DNA from: Ziziphus jujuba
Taxonomy: Eukaryota; Streptophyta; Magnoliopsida; Rosales; Rhamnaceae
Length of the DNA: 64,000 nucleotides
Assembly (NCBI RefSeq): GCF_031755915.1
Contig: NC_083386.1
Location: 5,707,501 to 5,771,500, forward strand
Direction: 5' to 3'
Shown: positions 1 through 12,808 of the stretch, in pieces
How positions within the stretch are numbered: position 1 is the first letter of the stretch
Layout: each line of letters starts with the position of its first letter
Program-made: the position numbers and the translations under genes
Notes under the pieces: generated by a model
Database searches by the model: none
The model's input: the letters and a program-made list of their open reading frames with translations, nothing else
What the model was told of the DNA's origin: nothing

Positions 1-2454
1 AGAAAAGAAATTATAAGCCTTACTTTGCACTATCCAATTAAATAAGATGATGAATATCCTCTAGAATTGTCTACCTGAAGAATCATTTCAAAATTAAATG
101 ATTGTCCATTCCAGATAGTGAATTCGCCACTTTGAGAGCCTGTTATAAGGCGTCTCCCTGTAGGAGTCCACTTTGAAAAAGCAAGGAGTCAGCAAACATT
201 ATAATTAGAATAGCTCAACCAAATATGATCAAGTGTCACAAAAATTAACGAAGCTAACTGAATCTAAATGCCACATAACCATCAAAAAGTAGAGAAGTTG
301 ATAGCATTTTTAAAATCTGTGTGCAACCGATGAAAGGACCTTGCATTAATCCCCCAAAACAACAGAAGGAAGCCAAATATCAAAAGTAAGCAGGGTTCAT
401 ATGATACTACAGATCAAAAATAAATGTACCACATCAAAAATGCAATCTAAAACAAAATTACTCAGATCTAAATTATAAATTAGGTGTACAATCTAACCGG
501 TCTGATCTCAGTCAAGCAAACTAGATTTTACTCCCCACCCCCCACCCGACATCTGATAATAAAATTGAAAAGTAGGTCCTAAAATCCAATGCGCCCATCT
601 CTAAACAAAGGATTTTCAAATAAAATTAATTTGGATTAGTTCTTAGAGGTCTATTTATTAACTTACCAAAACCCGATTTATTGAACAACGGTTTTTGTTC
701 AAAGAGGTATGAACAAACTTTGCAGCAAAGCTAGTAGATGGATTATCTGAATACGCAACTGTTGGCAACATCTACAACAAAGATCAACATAATATAAGGG
801 ATAAACAAAACAGTAATTGGAAAATATTTGACTACCAAGATGCTACCATGTTCAAATTAGCAAGAGTTAACATAACATTAGCAATTGGTTACTGACATCA
901 ATTGCAGCTGCTGGTGTAGCTTGCAATACAGTCCGATCCCTCAAATCCCGCTGCCACATTCGAACCTGCAAAAATAGAGACACAACATACACCTTTAGAA
1001 CCATCAAAACAGACTCATAACATTAGTCAATTCTCCAAAGAATGAAGTACCACTGCAAACTACAACACATATCATGGGAGTCAGCAAAAATTTTAAGCTG
1101 GACGCATTTTTGTGGCACACAATGTGTGAGGAAATGGATGCCAATATAAACTTAAGTGCAAAATTCCCACCCTGTCCTTTACATGTAATATACAATCCAT
1201 TCGACAATGTTGATGACTTGAGTGACAGGAGGAATGAAGAGCCAAAAGGCAAGGATTCTAAATGATGATGCTACTTAAGAAAAATGATTGAAGCATACTA
1301 TAAACATTACCTGCATATATCGTACCACTGTGCTAGTGTAATCAACTGCCCTCCTCTGGGTAAGCTTTCTCCTTTTTCCAGCAAAATTGTCACCATGGGC
1401 TGCAACAAACATTTGCTACTTCTCAAACAATAGATCTTATCGGCATCATGCATGCCATAATTTTACTAATATATTCTACAAGGAAAAAAAATGTTCATAA
1501 GTTTACACCTTACACCTTAACCATCACTCTATTATTTATTAACAGGTTACAAAGTTACCACTATTGTCCTGAACGTATGGACCTCTCTCAAATATGGAAC
1601 TTAGATCAACATAATAGACGAATAAGTATCGAATTTTCAATATATGAACCAAAAAATGAATGGAGGTTTGAATTTTCAATATATGAACCAAAAAATGAAT
1701 GGAGGTTTCCGGGCCGTTTTCAGACTGATATTTCTTTTTCTATTGAACCTTAAAAAATTAAAAAAAAAAAGACTTTATTGAAGTTCAAATGCAATTATAC
1801 AGAACAAGGTGGTCTCTAAGCCATGTAATCCTATAATGCTGATAAATGCACCAAAAGGCTCAAAAATTATATTATACATGCTTATACTTTACAGTCAATG
1901 GCATCCAAGATTATTGGCTACTCCGTGTGACCCTCAACTGTCGGCCCTATTTTTTTTTTTTTTCCTCTGGCAAGTGTAACTTGCAAACAGAAAAATGCTT
2001 TGCAAAATTTATACTTTCCAAAACTCAGAATCCAATTATAAACTTAAAAAAAATAAAAAAATAAAAAAAAAAGGGTAGTAACAATGCCTTGGCATTTTAT
2101 ATGTTTGACTCAGGGAAAGTAACTAAATAATCTTCTGTTTCAAAATCCTTACTTTTCACTTCCTTTCTCTTTCCCTCGACTTTCCCAGTAACCAAACGGA
2201 ATAATAAATATAATAAAATATAAAAACGAAGGCATAACAGCCTTAAAAGGTACCATACCATCGTAAGGAGGAATAGGAGGAGCAGGGGCAGAGGGGTGGT
2301 GATACTCCGGAGGAGCCATATTAGTTGAAGAAGCAGACGGCTGGCGCATCATTTGAGGCTGCGGAGGTGGTTGTGGACCCCTGTGAAAATCTCCACCTTG
2401 TTGCTGTTGCTGCTGCTGCTGCTGAGGCTCACCGTACATCATCTTATCAAACAC
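1..2454 (-). CDS. FY: FY-like WD40 pre-mRNA 3'-end processing factor, N-terminal part (continues beyond left edge)
   Basis: Nuclear WD40 protein, homologue of yeast Pfs2 and human WDR33, a subunit of the cleavage and polyadenylation complex; in Arabidopsis FY works with FCA in the autonomous flowering pathway. Five exons read on the minus strand: 2259-2454, 1311-1399, 897-965, 667-771 and 75-170, all with GT-AG borders and joining in one frame to 185 codons. The N-terminus has a run of nine Gln (residues 11-19), a Pro-rich stretch and the family-typical [11 protein letters not shown]. Exon 2 gives [17 protein letters not shown], exon 4 gives [20 protein letters not shown] and exon 5 gives the first WD-repeat strands ([18 protein letters not shown]), all highly characteristic of FY. 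The remaining WD repeats and the C-terminal PPLP part lie outside the window. The start may be the first Met or Met5/Met6, since many homologues begin at MYG. Intron 1 (1400-2258) holds a 39-bp tandem duplication. Confidence 0.92.
1631..1708. repeat. 39-bp tandem duplication in FY intron 1
   Basis: Two adjacent, seemingly perfect copies (1631-1669 and 1670-1708) of a 39-bp unit beginning GAATTTTCAATATATGAACC. It lies in the first intron of the FY-like gene and makes a short repetitive spurious reading frame on the plus strand. It is probably a recent replication-slippage product. Confidence 0.9.
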
Positions 2455-2575
2455 AACCCTAATCCCCCAACAATGAGAGCGAGACAGAAAGAGAAAACCC
2501 TAATCCTAGTTCAGAGCAAAAACAAAAATAAAATAAAAATAAAAAACCGCCGAATGCAAAACCCTAAACCCAAAA
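2451..2575 (-). promoter_or_regulatory. Telo-box-like motifs in FY 5' leader/promoter
   Basis: Three AACCCTAA-type motifs lie just upstream of the FY start codon (about 2454-2462, 2495-2503 and 2558-2571). Telo-boxes are common in leaders and promoters of plant housekeeping and RNA-processing genes. A purine-rich block of AGA/GAA repeats at about 2905-3045 (CT-rich on the coding strand of FY) lies further upstream and could be 5' UTR or proximal promoter. The motifs are seen directly; the regulatory role is inferred. Confidence 0.4.
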
Positions 2576-3059
2576 AAATCCCCTCCAAAAATATTTTGGG
2601 TAGAGAAAATAGGATGAGAAAACGCGGGACAAAAAGCGAAATTCAAAAGGGTATGAGAAATTCACGACCACCCTTCAATTGATTCATACCCCGGAATAGA
2701 GATTTTCAAGAGACTTCCAATTTGGTTCTTTTTTTTTCTTTTTTTTCTTTTTTTTTTTTTTTTTTTGGGTATATGCGGAAGCAGAGTGGGTAAAGGGAGG
2801 GAAAAAACGCTGGTGGTTTATTTATTTATTTTTGGGGTTAATTTTTAGCATAGAACCAAACCCAAATACAAAACGAAAACATTATTTTGGGTGCGAATGG
2901 AAATCGAAGAAGAAGAAGAAGAAGAAGAGCTAGAAAGAAAGAGGAGATGAAGAAGAAGAAGAAAAAGACAAATGCAGAGGCAGAGAGAGTAGGAAGAAGA
3001 AGAAGCAGCGAGTAGCTGAAAGAAGAAGAAGAAGGAAGAAGAAGAGCGTAGCAGTGAGC

Positions 3060-5267
3060 CTCTCAGTCTCAGATTTCCACACTGTTTTCCAGCCCAGGAA
3101 GGAAGAATTGAAAAACGGTTCGGACTTCGGGTTGGATTAAACGACCTCGTTTTCTTTCTTTCATTTTTGGGTGAAAATCGACTTCGTTTTCATTGTTGCT
3201 ATATAAAGAAAATAAAACAAAATGGGGAAAATTACTGTGACAACTGAGAACCCAATTTTTTTTTTTTTCATTTTTCCTTTTTCATAGAAATGTCTTTGCA
3301 TTTTCAGAAACTGTATAAAATATCCTTCCAGATTTTATTTTTATTACAATTTTAATACTTTTTATTTCGTATATATTTGAAATCTGAATATTATCATCTT
3401 TTGTGTAAATACAATCAATTAACTGTAATTGACATGTGTATATTATTATACATTTTCTATACATAAATGTGGAAATATAAAAAGTTTTCCTTTTATGAAA
3501 AAATATAAAAAGTTACTAACAGAGTCCTTGGTCAAAAAATTAGAAGTGCATTATACATCAGGCACTTTATTTTTGGCTTTTTTTTTCCAGCAAAACTATC
3601 CCTTCATATAAAATAAAAAGGTAAAACTGAAAAATAAAAATATAAAAGGAAAAGTAACCCTTGTCCTTGTGTTGGTTGAAAGGCTGGGCTAGGCTAGTCA
3701 AAAGTGCTATTTTGACCAAAAGTTAACGAAATTCTAAAACTTTGATTAATTATTAGCACTTGCAAAGAAATAAAATAAAATAAAATAAAAAAATAAAAAC
3801 ACCCATATATATGATAGTTAGAAACTCTATTAACTGCATTTTATCTTATATATACTATATAATTTACAGAAGTGACAAATTAATTAGAATAATTATGGAT
3901 TACATAATTAGCAAAGCAAAGCTAATAATTATGATAATGGGAATATTAGTCATAGTGATTGACAAAAATATTTTAGTACAAGCAGATAATCATCACCTAT
4001 TCTCTTCCTACTCCATTTTCACCACCTCTTGTTATTCCTCCATCATAAATTGATGCCTAGTTTAGGGTGTTCCAAACCCTTTTCACTACAAAAAAGTGTA
4101 ATTTGTGTATGGATAAATGCATATTGATTATTGCTTTGAAAGTGCTCTAGGCTGGGAGTCCTACCACATGTGCTTTGAAGAATCAGGTCGTTGTAGCGAA
4201 CAAAAGTACTTATTAGCTCTCATTTATCACTGAAATTTGGGCTACATATGTAAAGTATATATATGATAATCATGAACTTCAGTTTGAGATTTGGTAAAAC
4301 GTTCTAACCCAATCTTTTATGTTTCTCCTTAATACATGTTTATATTTCATATATCAATTTTTTTTTTTTCCCCATCTGAAAATGGGGATTCGAACTTATA
4401 TTATATTATTGTCTAAAGGTAAGAGTAATAAAAAAGAAAATGAAATTTAACATTTGTAATATGAACATTGACCAATTATTGAACTAATGGTCATTTTCAT
4501 TTTGACCGATCTCGATTAAACAGAATGATTATATGGTAGCTTAATTACCATATAGAACGGTATTAGTTAATTACAACGTTTTCTTTTTCTACTGTTAATC
4601 ATAAGTTAATAAAAAGATGCACTCTATGGAGGAAATGTTAAGCTGTGACTAAATTTGCATTTGTTATGGATAATGTTTGGTGTACATACATGAATCATGA
4701 ATCATTAGGACTTTTTTTTTTTTTTTAATGTAAATGATTTTCATATAACTCTAGTATGTAAATGTGGTTTATGATATGACTGAATGTGTAATTTTTCAGT
4801 TGCTTTAATATACTTTAAGAGATTGTTGGGATCCCATTAAACAGTTTTATTGATCAAAGGGGTTCGGTTTATTAATGAAAATATATCAATACTTCATTAA
4901 AAAGGTTTAAAAGAAAAACGGTTAATTTGTATATGACATAGGGTTTGCCTATTATTAAGTTATTATATAAGCAGAGTTTCGTCAATTGAAAACACAAAAG
5001 CCATAATACTCTAATATATATCATTTCCTTACACATGTACTGAACAACTCCCACTTAATCAATTAGCTAGTCCAACACTAAAACCAATATATATGCATAT
5101 ATACACATTTTAATATGTGTATATATATATATATATATATATTTGAACATTTTACTTGTAGTTTACCTGCTAGTAGAGCTAATTGCATATCCATAGAGTC
5201 CACAGAGCTTTGTTTTTCTACATCAAATCTAATTGGTAAAACACCACAATACTAACCCCTCTAAATC
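3060..5267. other. Intergenic region between FY promoter and NPF 3' end
   Basis: About 2.2 kb of AT-rich DNA with poly-T runs and an (AT)n tract near 5118-5141. No reading frame longer than about 80 codons and no recognisable protein or RNA gene. It should contain the FY promoter on its left side and the 3' UTR and terminator of the NPF gene on its right, but I cannot place those elements exactly. Confidence 0.6.
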
Positions 5268-8200
5268 TCATACATTGGAACTCAACTCTTTCTCCTTCTG
5301 AGTTTCTTGCCCTTCAACTTTTTTATACACAAAACCCTTCGCAACCCAAACATAAACGCACAAAAACAAGCCACTCAACCCTGCCAATAACCAGTAGAAG
5401 TAATCAAGATGTGACCTATTAAAATTGTTCCCAAGCCATTCCTCACCATGCTTAGAGCTTATTTCTTGCACTATTGTTATAATAAAACTGCTTAAGAAAT
5501 TCCCAACTCCAACAATGCTTATATATGCTGCTGCTCCTAAGCTCCTCATTGACTCTGGCATTTGGTCATAAAACAATTCTTGAAGCCCAACCACTGTGAA
5601 TGCATCAGACAATCCACATATCATGTATTGTGGGAATAGCCACCAAACTCTTATTGGCACTATAGCTTTGGGATTGTCCAAGAGATTGTGCTCTCCTGCA
5701 ATTTTGACCCTTTTGGCCTCTACTAGCGCTGAGGCAACCATGTTGAGTATCGAGAGGAATAGGCCAACCCCAATTCTTTGTAGGACTGTTATGCCTGATG
5801 GGTGTTTGGTGAATTTTCGAGCAAAGGGAACGAAAAGTTTGTCGTAGACGGGAACGGCGATGAGGATGGTCAGGCCAACGAGGCTTTGGAGTATTGCCGG
5901 CGGGAGCTGGAAGTGTCCAATTGACCTGATCATTGTGCTGCTTTGCTTGGTGTAATAGGTGTGAAGCTGAGCTTGGACTACGTTGAACATCAAGCAACTC
6001 AGCCATACGGGGATGAGACGAATGACAAGCTTCACTTCCTCTACTTGGCTTTGTGAGCATAGCCTCCATGGATTTCTTGTTTCTCTTGATGCATCAAGGT
6101 TGTCTATGATTGCTGCTCTGTCTAAGAATCTATAATTAATTTGAACAATTAGTTAATGGTCAAAAAAGTAAATTAAACTACTACGCAAAAATATATATTC
6201 ACATTTACATAAAAGGGTATTAATAGAACACTCATAGAACAAAGATAATTATTCTAATAATCTTTATATTATTTGATGAATTAATGTACAATTATTGGAA
6301 ATAACAGAGCATATAATGTCGATATAATATCTATTATCTTCATATGATTAACGATTAAAGGATTTTAAAAAAATATATCTTAAACATAGTACTAAAGAAA
6401 GTGTTGATTAACTTTATTTGTTAGGACAAACAATAAATCAAAATATTCACTTTTTTTTTTAACTTATTAGTTTAATAATTTTGGAAAAGCAAAAGATAGG
6501 TTGGACACTATATTGAATTTGGTTGTTTTCTATGGATCAATGACTTCAAAAAGCGCGAAAAGAAAGAAGTGCATAAATAATTGTCAAAGGAATATTGTTT
6601 TGGTTTCAAAGTGGGATAATGAAAAGTGAAGGATAGTGAAATGCCAAAAGGATAGAAGGGACACAAACAAAGCTGACATATAACAACTGGTTAAGGTCAT
6701 CACTCATTGCATTTGGCTACGTAGGTTTTTTTTTTTTTTTTTTTTTAACTTTTATTTTATTTTTTCTTTTTTGGAGGGACAAGAATTAAATGAACATTTA
6801 AAGCTTGTGGAATTTAGTAAATAATGAAAAAAAAAAAAAAAAAGGGACTAGACCTTCGCCCCCCCCCCCCCCCCCCCAACAAACAAAAAAAGGCCATGTT
6901 TCACATGGCCTTGGTCATCACAGTAGTTTTGAGTGGGTTAACCAGTTTCCATTCCCAACCATGTGCCCACCTCATATCACATATTTTGAGACAGAAACTA
7001 ACAAATATACATGACCCATATATTTCTTACTTTTATTTTCTTCTCAACTTTTATTTATATAAAAATTATTACCTCATAATTCATGATGCATCATCCATGT
7101 GATATATTCTATACCAAATTTTTATTAATAACATGTGGGTATTTTAAAATATCACACTCCTATAATATCACGTTGTTGAGATCCGTTATGTATATATGAA
7201 AAATTAATGAATTTAATTTCACAATCTATAATATGTATACTTTTAATCATCACAAATATTATAAGATTATTTGATATATTTATTTAATGTCTCTGACAGT
7301 ATTTCATATTAAATATAAAAAATAGTGAATTTAATTTCATAATATGTAATATCTATACTTTTAAAGTTCACAAATATAATATATTTATTGGATATCCATT
7401 CCATCGTACATATCATATTATTTTAAAATGTAAAATTCAAATATTGTTTTGGGGAAAAGAAAAAAAAAAAAAAAACCTCTTATCAATTAATTACTTTACT
7501 GTAGCAAGTGTTTGTAGCACTACTTATGAACTAACCAATATGATATTTATACATTTAATCTAAATTTTATCAAACAATAATTGAAACTTCATATACACAC
7601 AGTGAATACATAATGAACAGTGGCAGTGGGACCCAATTATTTATTTTCATTTTTTCGGTTACATTGCTCCTGGACTATCATAAAATATTATTCCCATTTT
7701 TGGGTAATTTTTTCCATGTTTCAAAAATTATTTCCACTAAGTTGACCATGAACTAGTAACTGATGGAATTGACACGTACCTGAATTGGCTGGTACGGCCC
7801 AAAATGTAAGCACCCGGTTGACCCTTCACCAGGGTCCCATCCCTTTCATGATCCCCATAATAGATCCCAAAACGCCCGCGCGTCTCATCCACGCACCACT
7901 TCCTAGCGGCCGCCACGATCACCTGTGCCACCGAAGTCATGGGGCTGCCCACCGGAACCTGCCTCCGGTATCTCTTGATTCCCACCAGAAATAATGCCAG
8001 TGCCACGGCTAGCACTGCCGTCAACATCCAGAATCCCAATGCCCAACTAATATTGTCCTATACAAATATTCATATTATTAGAAGTTATTTTATATGGTTA
8101 GGATTGTCTGATATGATCAAAATAGTCACATGTTGTTGTTACCTGAATGTAAATGACAAGTAGAATGGCGGTGGAGGAGCCAAATACTATCCCTAAATAC

Positions 8201-8456
8201 CACCAGTTGAAGAATGAGGCTTTGGCTTGTTTCTCCTCCGGCGAGTCCTCGTCGAACTGGTCGGCGGCGAAAGTCTGAACGCAAGGCTTATGGCCTCCTT
8301 CGCCAACCGATAAGATGTAAAGCGCTACGAAGAAAACTGTCTTCCGAATATGCATAGGAATCGCTGACACTGATAAGCTAAGCATAACCGTTCCCTACCA
8401 CAATCAATATTTCTCAAAGCATTTTAGCTCTCTATATTTCATGTATTGTATATGTA

Positions 8457-8511
<55 letters not shown>

Positions 8512-9006
8512 GTATACCATGAGATAAATGACGGAAGAGAGAACAATGGTGTTGAAGCGACCGAGGAAAGAGTCGGCGACCAAGCCTCCGATGAGAGGGA
8601 AGATCGAGGAGACGCCGACCCATAAGTTGACGTTCTTGGCGGCGGTGGAGATTGGTTGGTGAAGAACATTTATGAGGTACATGATCAGGTTTCCGGCTAT
8701 CCCATAGTAGGCAAACCGGTCTGCCACCTCAACAACTGCATGCACATATATACCATATAATATATGAATTAATTTAATTTTATTATCTGTAATAGGATGC
8801 TGATGTTCAGCATAATATAAACGACAACACCTAGTAAAAATGAACTGTGTATGTGTATATATGTGTGTGTGTGTATTATAAGTTCATAGAAGGGAGAAGA
8901 AAATCTTACAAATGATGAAAATTGCAGCATTCCAGCCACCTCTAGAGGAGACCTTCTTGGAGCTGAATGATTCATAGCCATTGACTGGGGTTAAAGACCT
9001 ATCCAT
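5268..9006 (-). CDS. NRT1/PTR family (NPF, probably subfamily 5) proton-coupled transporter
   Basis: Membrane transporter of the POT/PTR family, whose plant members move nitrate, peptides, hormones or specialised metabolites with protons. Five exons on the minus strand: 8910-9006, 8518-8735, 8143-8394, 7780-8057 and 5268-6129, all GT-AG, summing to 1,707 nt = 568 aa plus stop, the usual NPF length. Key motifs: the proton-coupling ExxER site appears as EVADR at residues 35-39 (Asp in place of the second Glu) followed by FAYYGIAGNL; then LIGGLVADSFLGRFNTI, the PTR signature region SVGEGGHKPCVQTFAADQFD, FNWWYLGI, and in the last exon FTVVGLQELFYDQMPESMRS. About twelve hydrophobic segments with a central cytosolic loop across the exon 4/5 junction (GRTSQFRFLDRAA). 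The start Met fits the short soluble N-terminus. Assignment to NPF5 rests on resemblance to NPF5.10-type sequences from memory; the substrate cannot be told. Intron 4 (6130-7779) is 1.65 kb and holds an A17/C19 homopolymer pair near 6828-6877. Confidence 0.93.
8461..8516. repeat. (TA)n/(TATG)n microsatellite in NPF intron 2
   Basis: About 39 bp of pure TA followed by four TATG units. It fills much of the 123-bp intron between NPF exons 2 and 3 and abuts the 5' splice site of exon 2 on the minus strand (donor GTATAC at 8512-8517). Confidence 0.95.
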
Positions 9007-9301
9007 GGTTCTTCAAGATTGATATAATGTTTGTTGATCTCTCTCTCTCTATATATATATATGCAGTAGAAATGGTTGAAATTAAGGAAGGTTTGAGAGG
9101 TTAATTGAAGAAGCTGATAGAGTTTGATGAAGTTGTAGGATTTAGGGCATATGGGGTCCCTTTTATATGGGCAAGGCAAAGCCTTTTTGGGCGTTTCGGT
9201 ACATACTTTGACACATGGATTTTTCTGGTGCAATAATAATTTCCTCTATCTCTATCTTTTTTTGGTAAATAAGCTCAATCTCTATCTTATATATATACAT
9301 T

Positions 9302-9305
<4 letters not shown>

Positions 9306-9338
<33 letters not shown>
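9306..9338. repeat. (AT)n microsatellite upstream of the NPF gene
   Basis: Uninterrupted TA repeat of about 33 bp, roughly 300 bp upstream of the NPF start codon. Confidence 0.9.
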
Positions 9339-9341
<3 letters not shown>

Positions 9342-10440
9342 CTTCTTTATAGAATAAATAGTAGATTTTTATTTGGGTTAGTGGTTTACAATCCGAGTAA
9401 AAGGGTCTTTTTAATATAGTTGGTGGAAGAAAACAAACATCAAACTTATGATTGCAATTTAGAAAGATAAGCAAATATTGGGGTTTTTATAAAATAAAAA
9501 AAAAAGAAAAAAAAAAGTGTTGTAGAAAATGTTGCAAAAGTCAGTCAGATCATGAAAAGTCCACATAGTTGATACCATAAGGCAATTTTTCGTGATGATG
9601 CCTACCCCAATTTTTATGGGATAAAGATTGAATCATATATATGTAGAAATAATATATTAAATGCACCTCAAAAAAAAAAATATGAAAAGTAACCTTTTAT
9701 ATTACTTATTAATTAGGGTGAATATGATGATTTGTAACAATTATAAATCAAATTTGTCACTGCTGATATTTGATATATTCTTTCTTAACTTTCCTATTAA
9801 AAAATAAGTAAATAAACTCTCCACCATAAAAATTTGGTATGTCGGTGTACCCTGAAAATGTTTGTGGACACTCAGGGCTTGACTTTAAGAGTGAAGTATT
9901 AAAATACTAATTTATAAAACTAATTATCATCAAAAATAGTAAAAAGCACAATAAGATGATCATAATAAATAAATAATAAAGATAAGAAAATTTTTCTTCT
10001 CAATGATGATCATTTGTTCATGATCAAAGTTTGGTTTATGCAAGGAATGTATATATATAGATATACATGCATACATATATATATATATATATATATACAT
10101 ATATAATATGTGAAGAGTTAATTTTCTCTATCTTTCTCAAGAAAATGACAGAAAAAATTTTAATTAACTAATATGGTTGTATGTCTTTGTATTCATTTCA
10201 TATTGTTTAATTAATATATACTGAAGCTATTAATGGAAAAGGTAGTCAAAAACTCAAATCAAGAGCTACTTGGCCTTATCTATCCAGCTTGTTTTAGCAT
10301 CATTTTACCAATTCATTGCATTTTATATATTAACTAAAACAATTCTATTTTTGCTTTTATAATTTGAAAAAAAAAAAAAAACTTCAAGTAATTGGTTAAG
10401 AAATGGCTGGAGAAGATCGGAACACGTTATTGCATATATT

Positions 10441-10465
10441 TATATATATATATATATATATACAC

Positions 10466-10508
<43 letters not shown>
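10441..10508. repeat. Compound (TA)n-(GA)n microsatellite
   Basis: TA run, a short TACACA interruption, a second TA run and then about 13 GA units, in intergenic DNA. Confidence 0.9.
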
Positions 10509-10512
<4 letters not shown>

Positions 10513-10554
10513 TGTATGGCCACATGATATAATGGTCTTAATTTTTTAATTAGT

Positions 10555-10666
10555 CAAACATTATTTCTCCTATACGCGATGTAGTGGATCTCTTTGGTTA
10601 AATTATCAGCCAAACATTATTTCTCCTATACGAAATGTAGTGGATCTCTTTGGTTAAATTATTAAC
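10555..10666. repeat. 56-bp tandem duplication, intergenic
   Basis: Two adjacent copies of a 56-bp unit beginning CAAACATTATTTCTCCTATA (10555 and 10611), differing at only a few bases (for example CGCG against CGAA). Not coding. Confidence 0.88.
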
Positions 10667-10818
10667 CAATCTAGCTATATAGCAATATAGCTACTTTTTA
10701 TTTCCTATATAAAATAGTTATACCACTTTTGACGTCCCTCGCAATATTGATTTGATAAAACACTTTACCTCGTGATATGATTCAATTTGTTGTATAATGG
10801 TTAAAAAAAAAAAATGCA

Positions 10819-10859
<41 letters not shown>

Positions 10860-12782
10860 TTACTTTCTCTCTTAGTTATATGGTTCTAGCCCCTTCCCCA
10901 CCTCCCCTGCCCTTGGCCTTCCTCGTTTTTATAGCTTTTGAAGGGTATACTTTAAGTTCAAAAAGTAAAAACTTTTTCATTTTTTGAGTTTGTATATGAA
11001 AATATTATTAATTAATTATTATGAAAAACATGTATTTTTTTATTTTTTATTTTTTGCTGAATTGGAAAAACATCGATCTTAACTAAAGTTATATATCCAA
11101 ATAAATCGACTTCAAATCACGTGGGCGTGCCGATTCCATATGAAATGGATATCCAAATTTCACTAATGTGTTATGAAAGAACTAGTCTCGTCCAATTGCT
11201 CAATTAATAATTGTATAGAACTGTCTCCATGCAGACAAAATTAAGAAAACATCAGCCATCAATTAAAAAGGGAATATATATTGAAACTGAAAATGATAAA
11301 AAAAAATATTGGTGGCGAAATGTGTCAATATCATCCCCTTCATTATTTTATCTTTACCTCAGAAATTAAGATTATCCCAAAGCCTCAATAATTAGATTAA
11401 TTCAGATTTACAAGACTTTAATTATTTTATAATGTCACTTCTCTTTCCTAATTTATGTATAAGGGTAAACAATATTTTTGATAAATGGATAAATATAGGG
11501 TATTACATCTTGGCATTGTTTTTAATTATAAATATTACTGAACTTAAGTGCTCTATCGCACTCATTTTCTTTTTTTTTTTTTTTTTTTTTTTATAATTAT
11601 GACATGTAATGTTGCTAATCATGTAGTCCCCTTATATCAATACTTCAATATATTATATTTACCAAAAAAAACAAATACTTCAATAAATATAGTATGTATA
11701 TAAAATAAAAAAAAGTGATGAGACATAGGGGAAGAGAATGACACTGGGACAAATTATATGAATCGATCTATCTTTTTCTTTTTCTTTTTTTTGTTTTTTC
11801 TTTTTTGAGAATCTTTAATCTAATTAAACTTAGGATGTTTATGTGACAAATGTTTATTACTTGGTTGCTTTATTAATTATTATTTGAATTTAAATTTAAA
11901 AATCTAAAATGAAATATGATTTTTTTGAGAAAAAAAAAAAAGGATATTACAACTCTAGGACTTATTATGAATATTTTTTAAAGTTAGAGATTTCCTAACT
12001 ACGTAATTATTGTAAATGGATTGACTTTTTTGTCCTTTTTTATTCCCAATATTTGAAATGAAACGTCTCAATGAGTTAATACTTGTATGCATTAAGAAAA
12101 AAAATTCCCAATTCCTTAAATACTAAATCTCAAGTTGACTAATTCATCTACATAACCTAAGGGATTATACCTACCTACAAATTCCCAAAATCTAATTAGA
12201 AAGTGAGAGCCACAAAAATACACTCCCTCTATGTGTAAGTACTAGGGTACTTCCTCCTAATTTGAATTTGAACCCAACAAGCAACAACCGAGACCAAAAT
12301 TCTTCTCATCAATGGAGCAATACCAACAGTACTTACAGGTTCAATACTACACTAACTTATATTGTGTGATCCTCAAAGAGTATGTAGATCCACATATAAC
12401 ATGGAATCAATTATTATCCTAAGTGAATATAGATTTTCCTGTCACTGGGGATAACAAACCACTGCTTGTTCAAATACTTCCATCACAGGAAGAATAAATG
12501 AATACATAAAAGATAATTCTTTGATAATGAATTTTATATTTATTTTTTTTATGTGATATATACTGAAAAACAATCACACTGCACCACATGGTCCACTGTT
12601 GCACGGATGGCCCATTTGCAATGGTTTTCCACCTACTGCTACTAAAACCCTTGAATGAAAACTGAAAAACAAGGGCCAAGTTCTCCTCCTAATTCTACAC
12701 CTTTCAATTTTCATATGGGACCCGTATCAACTGGGAGTCATTTCCTACTAGAAAGTTCACTCCACTTTCTAGCCTCTTACAG

Positions 12783-12808
12783 ACACACACACACACACAC
12801 ACACACAC
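12783..12808. repeat. (CA)n microsatellite
   Basis: Thirteen CA units in intergenic DNA; a (TC)n tract follows at about 12917-12938. Confidence 0.9.

Noticed and set aside
4380..4400. GGGGATTCGAACTTAT, suggestive of a tRNA T-loop on the minus strand
   Set aside because: No matching acceptor, D or anticodon stems nearby; the motif also occurs in many plant repeats.
5605..6069. 154-aa minus-strand frame overlapping the last NPF exon
   Set aside because: Out-of-frame reading of the transporter exon; no family resemblance.
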